Source: Burkholderia cepacia (GTDB lineage: Bacteria; Pseudomonadota; Gammaproteobacteria; Burkholderiales; Burkholderiaceae). Taken from it: a DNA stretch of 64,000 nt. The notes beneath the pieces were generated by a model. That model was not told the DNA's origin and did no database searches. It saw only the letters and a list, made by a program, of their open reading frames with translations. A program made the position numbers and the translations under genes. Below, piece by piece: positions 35,735 through 44,590 of this stretch (positions are counted from its first letter, which is position 1; each line of letters starts with the position of its first letter). Location: assembly GCF_001718835.1 (NCBI RefSeq), contig NZ_CP013444.1, forward strand, positions 2,604,001-2,668,000, written 5' to 3'.

Positions 35735-37012
35735 TCAAGCCAGCAGCTTGCGCTCGCTCTTGCCGTACTTGATCGACTTCTCGTCGGGAATCATCAGGCC
35801 CGTGTGCTCGTCGCGGCCCTGCAGCAGGAAGCGTGCGTCCGGCTGGCCGATCTGCCCGGCCGCGAGCTTGCTGTCCGCGCCGATCTCGCCCTTCTTCATC
35901 CGGTTGACGATCACGCCGGCCGCGGTGTCCTTGAAGTCGCGCAGCATCCACGCGTCGCCGTCGCTGTCGCCGAACACCAGCAGCGGGCCGTAGCCCTTCT
36001 TCGATTCGAGCACGTTGCGGATGCCCACCGTCTTGCCGGGCCCCCAGTTGAAATGCCAGCCGGCCGGATAGGTGCTCGTGTACCTGCCGTCCTGCATGTC
36101 GAGGCGCAGGCCGATCACGTTCTCCGGCGGCACGCCGTAGCCGTAGTTCGGATGGCCGGCGAACACGCGCACCACATCGTCGAGCGACGCGGTACTCACG
36201 TACACGTCGATGCCGTTCGCGCGCAGCGTGTGCATCACCGCGCGGATTTCCTCATGGATGCGAATGCCGTGGAAATGCGTGTCGGCCACGACGCCGGCCT
36301 TGCCCGGCAGCGTCTTCGGGCTTTCGTAGCGGACCTTGCGCAGCGCGTCGCCGATCCCGTAGTTGTCCGACGCTTCCGCCATCGCCTGCAGCTCGGCGGT
36401 CGTCATGTTCTTGTAGAAATAGATGATCCACTTGTAGCCGACTTCGAGCGGATGCGTGTCGCAGATCGCGTCGTACATGAAGTACAGCTTCGCGCGGAAA
36501 TCCTTGAACTGGTCGGTCTCGCGAATCTCGTCGAGGCTCTTGCTGCCGCCGAAACCCTGGTAGTTCGCGTAGAGCCAGCGGTAGTCGGATTCGACGTCGG
36601 CGGCGAGATCCTCCATCGTCACCGGCTTGCCGTCGACCGTCGTGTAGTCCTTCATGAACGCGCCCTTCGGCACGTCCTTCCACATCACGGCGACGAATTC
36701 GTCCGGCGTCAGCCTGTATTGCAGATGGTTGATCTGGTACATCAGCAACGCCTCTTCACAGTCGTTCATGATGCACGTGTTGTCCCAGTCGAACACCGCG
36801 TACGGGCGGCGCTTCTCATCGTAGCGTGCGCTCGCGACGCCATGCTGGTCGAGCACCGCCTGCAGGCGCGCGGCGTTGAACGGCGACCAGCGGCCCGGGT
36901 CCAGCGCGTCCGGCGCGGTTGCGCTCTTTGCGTCGGCGGTGCCGGCCTTGAGCATCAGCGACGTCGCAGCGGTCGCCGCGGCAAGGGTGTTCATGAACTG
37001 GCGGCGTTGCAT
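35735..37012 (-). CDS. HAD-superfamily phosphatase, Tat-exported
   Basis: 425 residues from ATG 37012. The start MQRRQFMNTLAAATAATSL is a twin-arginine signal peptide. HAD motif I is DWDNTC (nucleophile Asp and acid Asp) and motif IV GDSDGD; VSTASLDD matches motif II. It should be a periplasmic phosphomonoesterase; the substrate is unknown (phosphorylcholine phosphatases of pseudomonads look similar). It converges with the slipin gene. Confidence 0.85.
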   Translation of the reverse strand: MQRRQFMNTLAAATAATSLMLKAGTADAKSATAPDALDPGRWSPFNAARLQAVLDQHGVASARYDEKRRPYAVFDWDNTCIMNDCEEALLMYQINHLQYRLTPDEFVAVMWKDVPKGAFMKDYTTVDGKPVTMEDLAADVESDYRWLYANYQGFGGSKSLDEIRETDQFKDFRAKLYFMYDAICDTHPLEVGYKWIIYFYKNMTTAELQAMAEASDNYGIGDALRKVRYESPKTLPGKAGVVADTHFHGIRIHEEIRAVMHTLRANGIDVYVSTASLDDVVRVFAGHPNYGYGVPPENVIGLRLDMQDGRYTSTYPAGWHFNWGPGKTVGIRNVLESKKGYGPLLVFGDSDGDAWMLRDFKDTAAGVIVNRMKKGEIGADSKLAAGQIGQPDARFLLQGRDEHTGLMIPDEKSIKYGKSERKLLA

Positions 37013-37297
37013 GGTCTCTCTCCGTGGAAGTGACGATTCGGATCCGGTCGCTACCCTGCGCGTCGCGCGGCGCGCATCGCGGCGCACGGCGGCTCATCGG
37101 CCCGGCGAAGCCGGGGCGGCTTCGAATCGGGGGCGAATGATGTGACGAAATTATTTCGGCAATTTGACAGCGTCTCGTCACGACGCGACGTCGAGTTGAT
37201 CCGAAACGACACGTGTGCGCCACGATCCGGCGGCGCACATGAGTCAACACTCCGGCGCATTGAACACGGAAGCCGAAATTTCGAAAGCCGGCGTCAA

Positions 37298-38395
37298 TCA
37301 GGAAGCGCACAAGCCGAAGCGCGGCAGCAGGTCGTGCAACACGAACAGCCGCTGGTATTGCACCGCGTCGTGGAAGCGTTTCCAGTTGGAAGTGAGAAAG
37401 CCCGGCGTGAATGTGAAAGTCTCGTCTTCTTCAGCTTCGGGGTCCTGCGGGTCCTTGCCGAGGGCGAGCATCTTCCACGAGGTCGGGCCCTGGCTGGCGT
37501 AGGTGATCTGCGCCGCGCCGAACGAGAACGTTCCTTTCGCGATCGCGGCAATCCAGGTTTGGTGCCGCGCTTCGCCATCGATCTCCTGAGTGCCGCGCAG
37601 CAAACTGTCGATCGCGGCGGCGTCAGCGGGTGGCAGCGCCACGTCCGCCAACTTCTCGTCACCGGCGACGTAGCGCCGCACCATATTGAAGGCGCCGCCC
37701 GCGGCGGCAAGGAAGTCGGCCGGGTTGTCGCGCTGCACCGTTTCGCCGTTCTTGCGCGTGAAGTGCCATCGAATGAACGGGATGTCGGGAAACGTGGTGG
37801 CCGCCGCGTGCCCCACGGGAAGGAAGTCGGCGAGGAATTCCGCCAGCTTCTGCTTGAGGCCCGTCATCTCGGCATAGGCGTGGGAACCGTTGTAGGCGGG
37901 ATCGTCGTCGACACCGACATCCGCGAGGTCGTTGAGATCACACAAGCCGCCGACGAACTGCTGGTGCGCCCAGGTATCGACGTAGGTATGCAGCGCGACG
38001 CCGAACCGGTGCAGCGCAAACGGCAGGTCGCGGTGACGGATGCAGTCCGCGACCATCGCGCGCGCGATTTCGCTATCCGGCTTGCATATCAGCCGATGCT
38101 GAAAAGCCTCTTCGGGCGTGCAGCCCGGCGGCGGCGCGGCATTGCCGGGCAGAAAGTGGAACGGCAGCCAGACCAGCCGGTTGTCCGCCGCTTCGGCGTT
38201 CTTCGTGATGTCCTGCATCTTGTGCGAGGACGTGACCCGCACGTAGCGCTCGCCGCTGTCGAACTGCAACGGGCCGTCGCAGGTTGCGTCGTCGACGTAT
38301 TGGGCGGCGTGGGCCACCGTGCTCGCCTGATCGTGCGGCATTCCGCCGAGCCGGGCGGCCACGTAGGTGACGGCGTGATGGAAGTCGATTTGCAT
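37298..38395 (-). CDS. DUF6765 family protein
   Basis: 365 residues from ATG 38395 (MQIDFHHAVTYVAARLGGM). The opening FHHAVTYVAAR, AQYVDDATCDG and FHFLPGNAAPPPGCTPEEAF are characteristic of DUF6765, a His/Asp-rich family of unknown function that recalls zinc-dependent phospholipase-C-like helical hydrolases; HTYVDTWAHQQFVG adds further His/Asp pairs. No signal peptide. It is divergent from the lipid operon and shares its palindrome-bearing promoter, so I group it with that pathway. Confidence 0.75.
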   Translation of the reverse strand: MQIDFHHAVTYVAARLGGMPHDQASTVAHAAQYVDDATCDGPLQFDSGERYVRVTSSHKMQDITKNAEAADNRLVWLPFHFLPGNAAPPPGCTPEEAFQHRLICKPDSEIARAMVADCIRHRDLPFALHRFGVALHTYVDTWAHQQFVGGLCDLNDLADVGVDDDPAYNGSHAYAEMTGLKQKLAEFLADFLPVGHAAATTFPDIPFIRWHFTRKNGETVQRDNPADFLAAAGGAFNMVRRYVAGDEKLADVALPPADAAAIDSLLRGTQEIDGEARHQTWIAAIAKGTFSFGAAQITYASQGPTSWKMLALGKDPQDPEAEEDETFTFTPGFLTSNWKRFHDAVQYQRLFVLHDLLPRFGLCAS

Positions 38396-38490
38396 GCGGT
38401 CCTCCGGGACGGAGACGACAAGCACGAGTGAACACGCCGGCACGGTCGCGTGCGTGAATCGAGGCACCGATCGAGGCACTACACGGCGCG

Positions 38491-38524
38491 TTTGACATTG
38501 TCAAATATATGGACAATGCTGTCC
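38491..38524. promoter_or_regulatory. Two tandem palindromes in the divergent promoter of the lipid operon
   Basis: TTTGACA-T-TGTCAAA (38491-38505) is a perfect 15-base palindrome that contains a consensus -35 hexamer TTGACA. Six bases downstream, GGACA-ATGC-TGTCC (38511-38524) is a second perfect inverted repeat covering the expected -10 position (AATGCT at 38515-38520, 17-base spacer). Such an overlap is typical of repressor operators. It also implies that the hydrolase starts at 38551 rather than 38509. Confidence 0.6.
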
Positions 38525-38550
38525 AGATAAGAAGTAAGAAGGGGGCTCCC

Positions 38551-39570
38551 ATGCCGAGAGAAGAAGTGGTTGCTTTTCGCGCTGACGACGGCCACGGGTG
38601 CAACCTCGTTCACGTCCTCGGCGCCGGCCGGCCGACGAAGCCCCCTGTCCTCCTGGTTCACGGCGCCGGCGTTCGCGCCAATATCTTTCGTCCACCTAAC
38701 AACACGACTTTCGTCGATGCGTTGATCGACGAGGGCTACGACGTCTGGCTGGAAAACTGGCGGGCCAGCATCGATCTTCCGCCATGCGAGTGGACGCTGG
38801 ACGACGCGGCCCTGTACGACCACCCGGCCGCGGTGCGCAAGGTCGTCGAACTGACGGGCGCGCCCTCGATCAAGGCGGTGGTGCACTGCCAGGGCTCGAC
38901 CAGTTTCATGTTGTCCGCGGTGGGCGGCCTCGTTCCGCAAGTCGACACCATCGTGTCCAACGCCGTGTCGCTGCATCCGCAGGTCTCGACGATCTCGCAT
39001 CTCAAGGGGCGCTACGCGCTGCCCGTCGTCGGCGCGATGACCGACTACCTCGACCCTCGATGGGGCGAGCACGCCACCGGCGTCGTGCCGAACCTGCTCA
39101 AGGCCCTCGTGCTGCTCACGCACCACGAATGCACAAACGGCGTCTGCCGCTTTTCCAGTTTCACCTACGGCACCGGCTTTCCCGTGCTGTGGCGCCACGA
39201 AAACCTCAGCGACGCGGTGCACGACTGGATCCGGCAGGAATTCGCGAAGGTCCCGATCTCGTTCTTCCGGCAGATGACCCGGTGCCTGGACGCCGGCCAC
39301 CTGGTGTCGAAGCTGCCCGGGCTGCAGGCCGACCCGACGGCGCAGCCGCCGCGGACGCAGGCGCGCTTCGCGTTTATCGCCGGCGAGCTCAACGACTGCT
39401 TCAAGTGGCAGAGCCAGCAGGCCACGTTCGACTGGTTCGAGCGGCACCGGCCGAACTATCACGAGCTTCACGTGCTGGGCGGCTACGGCCACCTCGACGT
39501 CTTCATTGGAAAGCACGCCGCGCGAGACGTATTTCCCGTCATGCTGGCGGCGCTGGCTGCGCGTCACTGA
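38551..39570 (+). CDS. Alpha/beta hydrolase, first gene of the lipid operon
   Basis: 339 residues from ATG 38551, preceded by AGAAGGGGG; an in-frame ATG at 38509 lies within the promoter palindromes. VLLVHGAGVRANIF carries the oxyanion HG, VVHCQGSTSFM the nucleophile Ser (C-x-S variant) and the C-terminal GGYGHLDVF the catalytic His. The sequence resembles hydrolase domains found fused to cholesterol-oxidase-type GMC proteins, and a GMC gene lies downstream in this operon. It probably cleaves an ester of the lipid substrate. Confidence 0.82.
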   Translation: MPREEVVAFRADDGHGCNLVHVLGAGRPTKPPVLLVHGAGVRANIFRPPNNTTFVDALIDEGYDVWLENWRASIDLPPCEWTLDDAALYDHPAAVRKVVELTGAPSIKAVVHCQGSTSFMLSAVGGLVPQVDTIVSNAVSLHPQVSTISHLKGRYALPVVGAMTDYLDPRWGEHATGVVPNLLKALVLLTHHECTNGVCRFSSFTYGTGFPVLWRHENLSDAVHDWIRQEFAKVPISFFRQMTRCLDAGHLVSKLPGLQADPTAQPPRTQARFAFIAGELNDCFKWQSQQATFDWFERHRPNYHELHVLGGYGHLDVFIGKHAARDVFPVMLAALAARH

Positions 39571-39596
39571 CTCACGGCAAACCAAGGAGGCCGGCG

Positions 39597-40481
39597 ATGG
39601 CTATCCCGATGCGACAGACGCGGCTCGCGGGCCGCCATGCGCTGGTCGACGACATCCCGTTCCGGATGCCGGTCGCCTCCGACACGTCGCCGGCGCTGAT
39701 GGCGGTGTTCTCGATCGATCTCGACGCGGCGCGCCGCGTGATTCCGGGCAACGAGGTGCATCCGTTTCAGCTCTGGCGCCGCGGCTTGCTCGTCGTGACG
39801 GTGATCGACTATGTCGTCACCAACATCGGCCGCTACGTCGAGTACTCGATCGCCATCGCGTGCACGCACGGCCGGCGCCCGCCCCCGCGCCTGTTGCCGG
39901 GCCTGCTGATGAAGCCCTTCGGCACCGGGCAATACGTCGTGGACCTGCCCGTGTCGACCGATATTTCGGTGAAGGGCGGCCGCGGCATCTGGGGCATGCC
40001 CAAGCATCAGGCCAATCTCGACTTCGTGATCGGCGAGCGCTGGGTGAGCAGCCAGTACGACCTCGACGGCCAGATGATGATGCGCATCGACGTGACGAAG
40101 CCGAAATCGGCATGGCTGCCGGTCAGCACGGGCGCAGTCAATTACTGCTGCTTTCGCGGCATGCTCATGAAGTCCTACATCTATTTCAAGGGCAAGCTCG
40201 GCTTCTCGCTGTTCACACCCGGCTCGGCACGCCTGTTCATCGGCGACCACCCGCGGATGGCATGGCTGAAGACGCTGGATATCGATCCGACGCCGATCGC
40301 CACCGGGTTCTTCCCGTCCACGGCGGGTGTGCTCGACGACTATTTCGAATGCTGGTTCGTGACCGAGGCCGAGCCGCCTGCACAGCCGATGCCGGGCCTC
40401 GAGACCACCTACCCGCTCGCCCCGTCGCAGCAATGGCTCGCACCGCCGGCCCGCCCGGCCGACTGGGAATCCGCGCCATGA
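39597..40481 (+). CDS. Acetoacetate-decarboxylase-like protein
   Basis: 294 residues with a strong AAGGAGG before ATG 39597. The ADC fold block GRGIWGMPKHQANLDF carries the Schiff-base-type Lys136, but the neighbouring residue that is Lys in true acetoacetate decarboxylase is His137. It therefore belongs to the ADC-like superfamily and need not decarboxylate acetoacetate. It overlaps the next gene by ATGA. Confidence 0.8.
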   Translation: MAIPMRQTRLAGRHALVDDIPFRMPVASDTSPALMAVFSIDLDAARRVIPGNEVHPFQLWRRGLLVVTVIDYVVTNIGRYVEYSIAIACTHGRRPPPRLLPGLLMKPFGTGQYVVDLPVSTDISVKGGRGIWGMPKHQANLDFVIGERWVSSQYDLDGQMMMRIDVTKPKSAWLPVSTGAVNYCCFRGMLMKSYIYFKGKLGFSLFTPGSARLFIGDHPRMAWLKTLDIDPTPIATGFFPSTAGVLDDYFECWFVTEAEPPAQPMPGLETTYPLAPSQQWLAPPARPADWESAP

Positions 40482-40966
40482 GCGGCCGCCTGCTGATCGC
40501 CAACCACGCGTTCCTGCTGCTGTGCGCGTCGATTTACCTGGGCACGGGCGCCTCGCTCGTGCTGTTCTCGTTTCCCGTCGCACCGCAGCTCACGACCGAC
40601 AACTACTACCTGCAGTTCGTTCCCCAGGTTACGGCGGCCACCGCGTTCTTCACGGTCATGACGAAGCTGATGCTCGCGAGCGGCAGCGTGATGCTGGTGG
40701 CCGAATGGCGTCAGCCCACGCGCTGGGTGCCGATCGTGGTGCTGCTCGGCGTGCTCGTCGCCACGTTCGTCACGCTCGAGTGGATCTTCCCGCTCAATGC
40801 CGAACTGGCCGGCCACATCAAGGATGCGGCGAGACTGCGGCAGGTGCTGGACGACTGGATGCGGCTCAATCGGCTGCGCGTCGCGCTATGGTGCATTCAG
40901 TGGTCCGCGCTGGCCTGGTATTTCGCCCGCTGGGCCAATCGCTCCCGCTATTCCGCGCTGAGGTGA
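40478..40966 (+). CDS. Small four-TM membrane protein
   Basis: 162 residues with four hydrophobic segments (about 8-32, 48-72, 84-102 and 134-150) and FPLNAELAGHIKDAARLRQVLDDW between the third and fourth. This resembles DUF1772-type proteins of unknown or anthrone-oxygenase-like role. It is coupled to the ADC-like gene by ATGA and followed after two bases by another membrane gene. Confidence 0.7.
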   Translation: MSGRLLIANHAFLLLCASIYLGTGASLVLFSFPVAPQLTTDNYYLQFVPQVTAATAFFTVMTKLMLASGSVMLVAEWRQPTRWVPIVVLLGVLVATFVTLEWIFPLNAELAGHIKDAARLRQVLDDWMRLNRLRVALWCIQWSALAWYFARWANRSRYSALR

Positions 40967-40968
40967 CG

Positions 40969-41349
40969 ATGGACGTCCTGAGCGTCGAGCGCCGAATGAC
41001 GACCGCGATCGCCGCCATCACCGTGCTGACCGGCGCGGCCCAGGTGCTCGTACCGGCCGTGCTGGCGGCGCTCATCGCGGCCGCGCCGCCCGATGGACTC
41101 GGGGCTCAATTGTTTGCGACAGTGGGAATGTTCATGGTGCTGTTCGGGGGCAGCCTGCTGCATGCGCAGCGCGCCACGGGAGCGCTTTCCGTGGTGCTGC
41201 TGTGGGGCGCATGCCAGAAGCTGCTTGCGGCGGCGTTCGTGGCCTGGGGCGTGATGCACGGCGTATTCGTTTACGCGGCGCTGCTGGTGGCGGCATTCGA
41301 CGGCGCCAGCGGCCTGCTCTATCTCGACTTGCGACGCAGAGGGGGATGA
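40969..41349 (+). CDS. Small membrane protein
   Basis: 126 residues with about four hydrophobic segments (15-38, 46-62, 72-92 and 97-118). No family recognised. Position in the operon suggests a membrane partner of the lipid enzymes. Its stop overlaps an alternative ATG (41346) of the patatin gene. Confidence 0.65.
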   Translation: MDVLSVERRMTTAIAAITVLTGAAQVLVPAVLAALIAAAPPDGLGAQLFATVGMFMVLFGGSLLHAQRATGALSVVLLWGACQKLLAAAFVAWGVMHGVFVYAALLVAAFDGASGLLYLDLRRRGG

Positions 41350-41390
41350 CCGGTGAAGCGCTCGCGCACGTTCATTCGCGGAAGGTCGTC

Positions 41391-42923
41391 ATGAGCCCCG
41401 CGCATCGTCCCCCGATCGCCGCCGACGATCCGATGGCCCGGCGCGCGCTGGTGCTGGCGGGCGGCGGCATGCGCGTCGCCTATCAGGCCGGCGCGATCAA
41501 GGCATTGTTCGACGAAGGCCTGCGATTCAGTCACGCCGACGGCGCGTCGGGCGGCACGATCAACCTGTCCGCGCTGCTGTCCGGCGTGCTGCCGGACGAA
41601 CTCTGCGCGCGTTGGCGCGCGTTGCCCGTCAAGGCGTTCGCCGCGCTCAGGCCCGTGACCGAATATCTGCATGTGGCCGACATGAGCGCGCTGGGCAGCG
41701 CGTCGGGTCTGACGGAGCACGTGTATCCGGCGCTCGGAATCGCCGTCGACCGCATCCGCGCGGCCGTCGGCATCGACGGCTCGTTCAGCGTCTGCTGCTT
41801 CGACGACAAGACCGTGGTGCCGATCCCGCACCCGAACCTCGACCTGCAGCGTCTGGTCGCGGCCGCGTCGCTGCCCATCTTCATGCCGGCCGTGATGGCC
41901 GACGGCAAGACCTGGACCGACGCGGTGTGGATCAAGGACGCCAACCTGATGAGCTGCGTCGAGCGCGGCGCGCGCGAACTGTGGCTCGTCTGGTGCATCG
42001 GCGACACGCCCGCCTACCACAACGGCGCGTTCAACCAGTACGTGCACATGATCGAAATGAGCGCCGTGGGCGCGCTGAACGGGGAGCTGGCCATGATTGC
42101 CGACATCAATCGACGCATCGCGCGGGGCGAGACCGTGTTCGGTCACGACCAGCCGATCGTCGTGCACGTGATCAAGCCGGAGGTGCCGCTGCCGCTCGAT
42201 CCGGATTTCTACCGCGGCCGGATCGATGCCGCGACGCTGATCGACATGGGCTACCGCGACGCGCGGCGCACGCTGCGCGCGGGTACGTCGGCGCCGCTGG
42301 ACCCGACGGCATCCGCGATGCGCGAGCCGGGCGTGGGCCTCGGCTTCCGCGAGACGATGGCGGGCGGCTTTTGCCTCGGCGCGACGGACCCGCAAGCAGG
42401 CGAACGCGATGGCCGTGCGTTCGTGCTGACCCTGCACGCGACGATCCACATCGAGGATATCGCGGCCTTCATCGACGATCCCCGGCACGTGGGCGGCCTG
42501 ACGGGCCACATCGACTTCGCGCCGCTGGGCGCCGCGATGCCTTCGGAGTCCGGTGTTTTCGGCCTGTTTACGCCGAGCGGCGATCCGCGGCTGACCTATA
42601 TGGTCTACGAGATCGGCTTTCGCCATGAAGGCCGCTCGTACTACCTCGCGGGCAAGAAACATGTGCGCATCGGCAGCCCGTTCAGGATGTGGAGCGAGAC
42701 GACGACGCTCTATACGACGCTGCACGAGGGCTGCGACGCGAGCGGCAAGGTGGTCGGCGCCGGCGTGCTGCATCTCGGCGTGCCCGAGCTCGTGCGGCTG
42801 ATGGGCACGGTGCATGCGACGAACGCCAGGACGTCGGGTCGGGCGGCGAATGCGATCTGGCGGTTCTTCCGGTTTTTCGCATCGGAACTGTGGCGCACCT
42901 ATGTCAGGAGATCGCCGTCATGA
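41391..42923 (+). CDS. Patatin-like hydrolase with an extra C-terminal domain
   Basis: 510 residues from ATG 41391 (GGAAGG five bases before); ATG 41346 is possible. The patatin half has LVLAGGGMRVAYQAG, the nucleophile elbow GASGG (Ser53) and the dyad Asp177 in TWTDAVW, where DGG is usual. Residues about 305-510 form a separate beta-rich domain (FRETMAGGF, LHATIHIEDIAAF, HLGVPELVRLMG) of the kind found attached to cholesterol-oxidase-type GMC enzymes. The two functions share an operon here: the GMC gene starts in an ATGA overlap. It likely acts on an acylated lipid. Confidence 0.82.
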   Translation: MSPAHRPPIAADDPMARRALVLAGGGMRVAYQAGAIKALFDEGLRFSHADGASGGTINLSALLSGVLPDELCARWRALPVKAFAALRPVTEYLHVADMSALGSASGLTEHVYPALGIAVDRIRAAVGIDGSFSVCCFDDKTVVPIPHPNLDLQRLVAAASLPIFMPAVMADGKTWTDAVWIKDANLMSCVERGARELWLVWCIGDTPAYHNGAFNQYVHMIEMSAVGALNGELAMIADINRRIARGETVFGHDQPIVVHVIKPEVPLPLDPDFYRGRIDAATLIDMGYRDARRTLRAGTSAPLDPTASAMREPGVGLGFRETMAGGFCLGATDPQAGERDGRAFVLTLHATIHIEDIAAFIDDPRHVGGLTGHIDFAPLGAAMPSESGVFGLFTPSGDPRLTYMVYEIGFRHEGRSYYLAGKKHVRIGSPFRMWSETTTLYTTLHEGCDASGKVVGAGVLHLGVPELVRLMGTVHATNARTSGRAANAIWRFFRFFASELWRTYVRRSPS

Positions 42924-44521
42924 GCGCGATGGAATACGACGTCATCGTCATCGGGAGCGGCTTCGGCGCGGCGGTGGCGGCCTGCCGTCTCGCGGAGGCC
43001 GGACGCAGCGTGCTGGTGCTGGAGCGCGGTCACCGCTGGACGCCCGATACGTATCCGCGAGACGAGTCCGACCCGTGGCTCTGGAACCAGTTGCACCCGC
43101 AACGATTCCACGGCTGGGCCGACCTGCGCGTGTTTTCCAATATGTCGGTGGTCGCGGCCGCGGGCGTAGGTGGCGGCTCCCTGATTTATGCGAACGTCTC
43201 GGTCGAGGCCAAACCCGACGTCTTCGACCGAGGCTGGCCGCCGGAGATCACCTACGACGCGCTCAAGCCTTACTACGAGCGTGTGGGCTGGATGCTGTCG
43301 GTCCAGGAGGTGCCCGACAACCAGATCAGCGAACGCACCCGCTTGCTGCGCGATGCCGCCGACGCCTGCGGCTGGGGCGATCGCTTTCGCAAGCTGCCGC
43401 TCGCGGTGTCCTTCTCGCCGACCTACGATCCGTCCTTGCCCGATGCGCGCGACGACCGGCATTCAGTCAAGTACGTCAACGTCCACGGCGTCACGCAAGG
43501 CACGTGCGTGCACTGCGGCAATTGCGACATCGGATGCCAGGTGTCGGCGAAGAATACGCTCGACCTCAACTACCTGGCCGTGGCCGAGCGCCACGGCGCA
43601 AGAATCCTGCCGCTGCACGTGGTGCAAAAACTCGAGCCGCTCGACCAGGGATGGCGCGTGCATTTCGACGTCATCGATCCCGCCGCCGGCAGTTGCGCAC
43701 CCGGCACCGCCACGGCGGCCAAGGTGATCGTTGGCGCCGGCTCGATCGGCAGCACCGAATTGCTGCTCCGCTGCCGTGACGAGCATCGCACGCTGCCGAA
43801 TCTGTCGCCTCGGCTCGGCTGGGGCTGGGCCTTCAACGGCGACTTCGTCACCCCCACCTTCTACAACCGCCGCAAGATCTCGCCGTCGCACGGCGTCACC
43901 ATTTCCGCCGCGATCGACCTGCTCGACCGGAGCGCCGCCAATGGTCAGGCGCTGTTCGTGGAGGACGGCGGCGTGCCCGATCTCGCGCACGACTTCGTGC
44001 GCAGCCGCCTGCAGCGTTCGCATGGCAGGGTCATGCGAACGTTCTGGCGGGCCTTTGCGCGCCATTTCGATTGCGATGACCCGGTCGACAACATGATGCC
44101 GTGGTTCGGCCAGGCGATCGATCCGGGGGACGGACGCATGCGTCTCGGTCGCAGCTGGCTTGCCCCATGGCGCCGCGAGCTGCGGCTCGACTGGTCGTAT
44201 GCGCGATCGAAGCCTGTCGTCGACGCGATGGTCGACGTCCACCGGCGCCTGTCGGCCGCCACCGGCGGCGAACCGTTCGTCCCGCCGACGTGGAGCGCCT
44301 TCCACAAGCTGATCACGCCGCATCCGCTCGGCGGCTGCAACATGGGGCTGACGCGCGCGGACGGCGTGGTGGACGCGGACGGAAAAGTATTCGGCTACGA
44401 CGGGTTGTACGTGATGGACGGTGCGACGATCCCGCGTGCGCTGGGACTGAATCCTTCGCGCACGATCGCCGCACTGGCCGAGCGCAATGTCGCCCGGCTG
44501 CTCGCCGCGAGCAAAGCTTGA
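42920..44521 (+). CDS. GMC oxidoreductase, cholesterol-oxidase type
   Basis: 533 residues. The FAD-binding motif is IGSGFGAAVAACRLAEAG with VLVLERG; the mid-region has SVVAAAGVGGGSLIYANV; the C-terminal active-site block is HPLGGCNMG with GLNPSRTIAALAERN. A cysteine cluster C196-x2-C199-x2-C202-x3-C206 (GTCVHCGNCDIGC) occurs in this subgroup and could hold a cluster or zinc. It should oxidise a secondary alcohol of a sterol-like or other hydrophobic substrate. Confidence 0.88.
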   Translation: MSAMEYDVIVIGSGFGAAVAACRLAEAGRSVLVLERGHRWTPDTYPRDESDPWLWNQLHPQRFHGWADLRVFSNMSVVAAAGVGGGSLIYANVSVEAKPDVFDRGWPPEITYDALKPYYERVGWMLSVQEVPDNQISERTRLLRDAADACGWGDRFRKLPLAVSFSPTYDPSLPDARDDRHSVKYVNVHGVTQGTCVHCGNCDIGCQVSAKNTLDLNYLAVAERHGARILPLHVVQKLEPLDQGWRVHFDVIDPAAGSCAPGTATAAKVIVGAGSIGSTELLLRCRDEHRTLPNLSPRLGWGWAFNGDFVTPTFYNRRKISPSHGVTISAAIDLLDRSAANGQALFVEDGGVPDLAHDFVRSRLQRSHGRVMRTFWRAFARHFDCDDPVDNMMPWFGQAIDPGDGRMRLGRSWLAPWRRELRLDWSYARSKPVVDAMVDVHRRLSAATGGEPFVPPTWSAFHKLITPHPLGGCNMGLTRADGVVDADGKVFGYDGLYVMDGATIPRALGLNPSRTIAALAERNVARLLAASKA

Positions 44522-44590
44522 TTTCACGAACACATCCGGCGACGACATTTTTAGTATGCTCAAGCAGGTGAGCCACTCGTCGGATCAAAC

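Noticed and set aside
38509..38550. ATG at 38509 as start of the alpha/beta hydrolase
   Set aside because: It falls inside the promoter palindromes and has no ribosome binding site; ATG 38551 has AGAAGGGGG.
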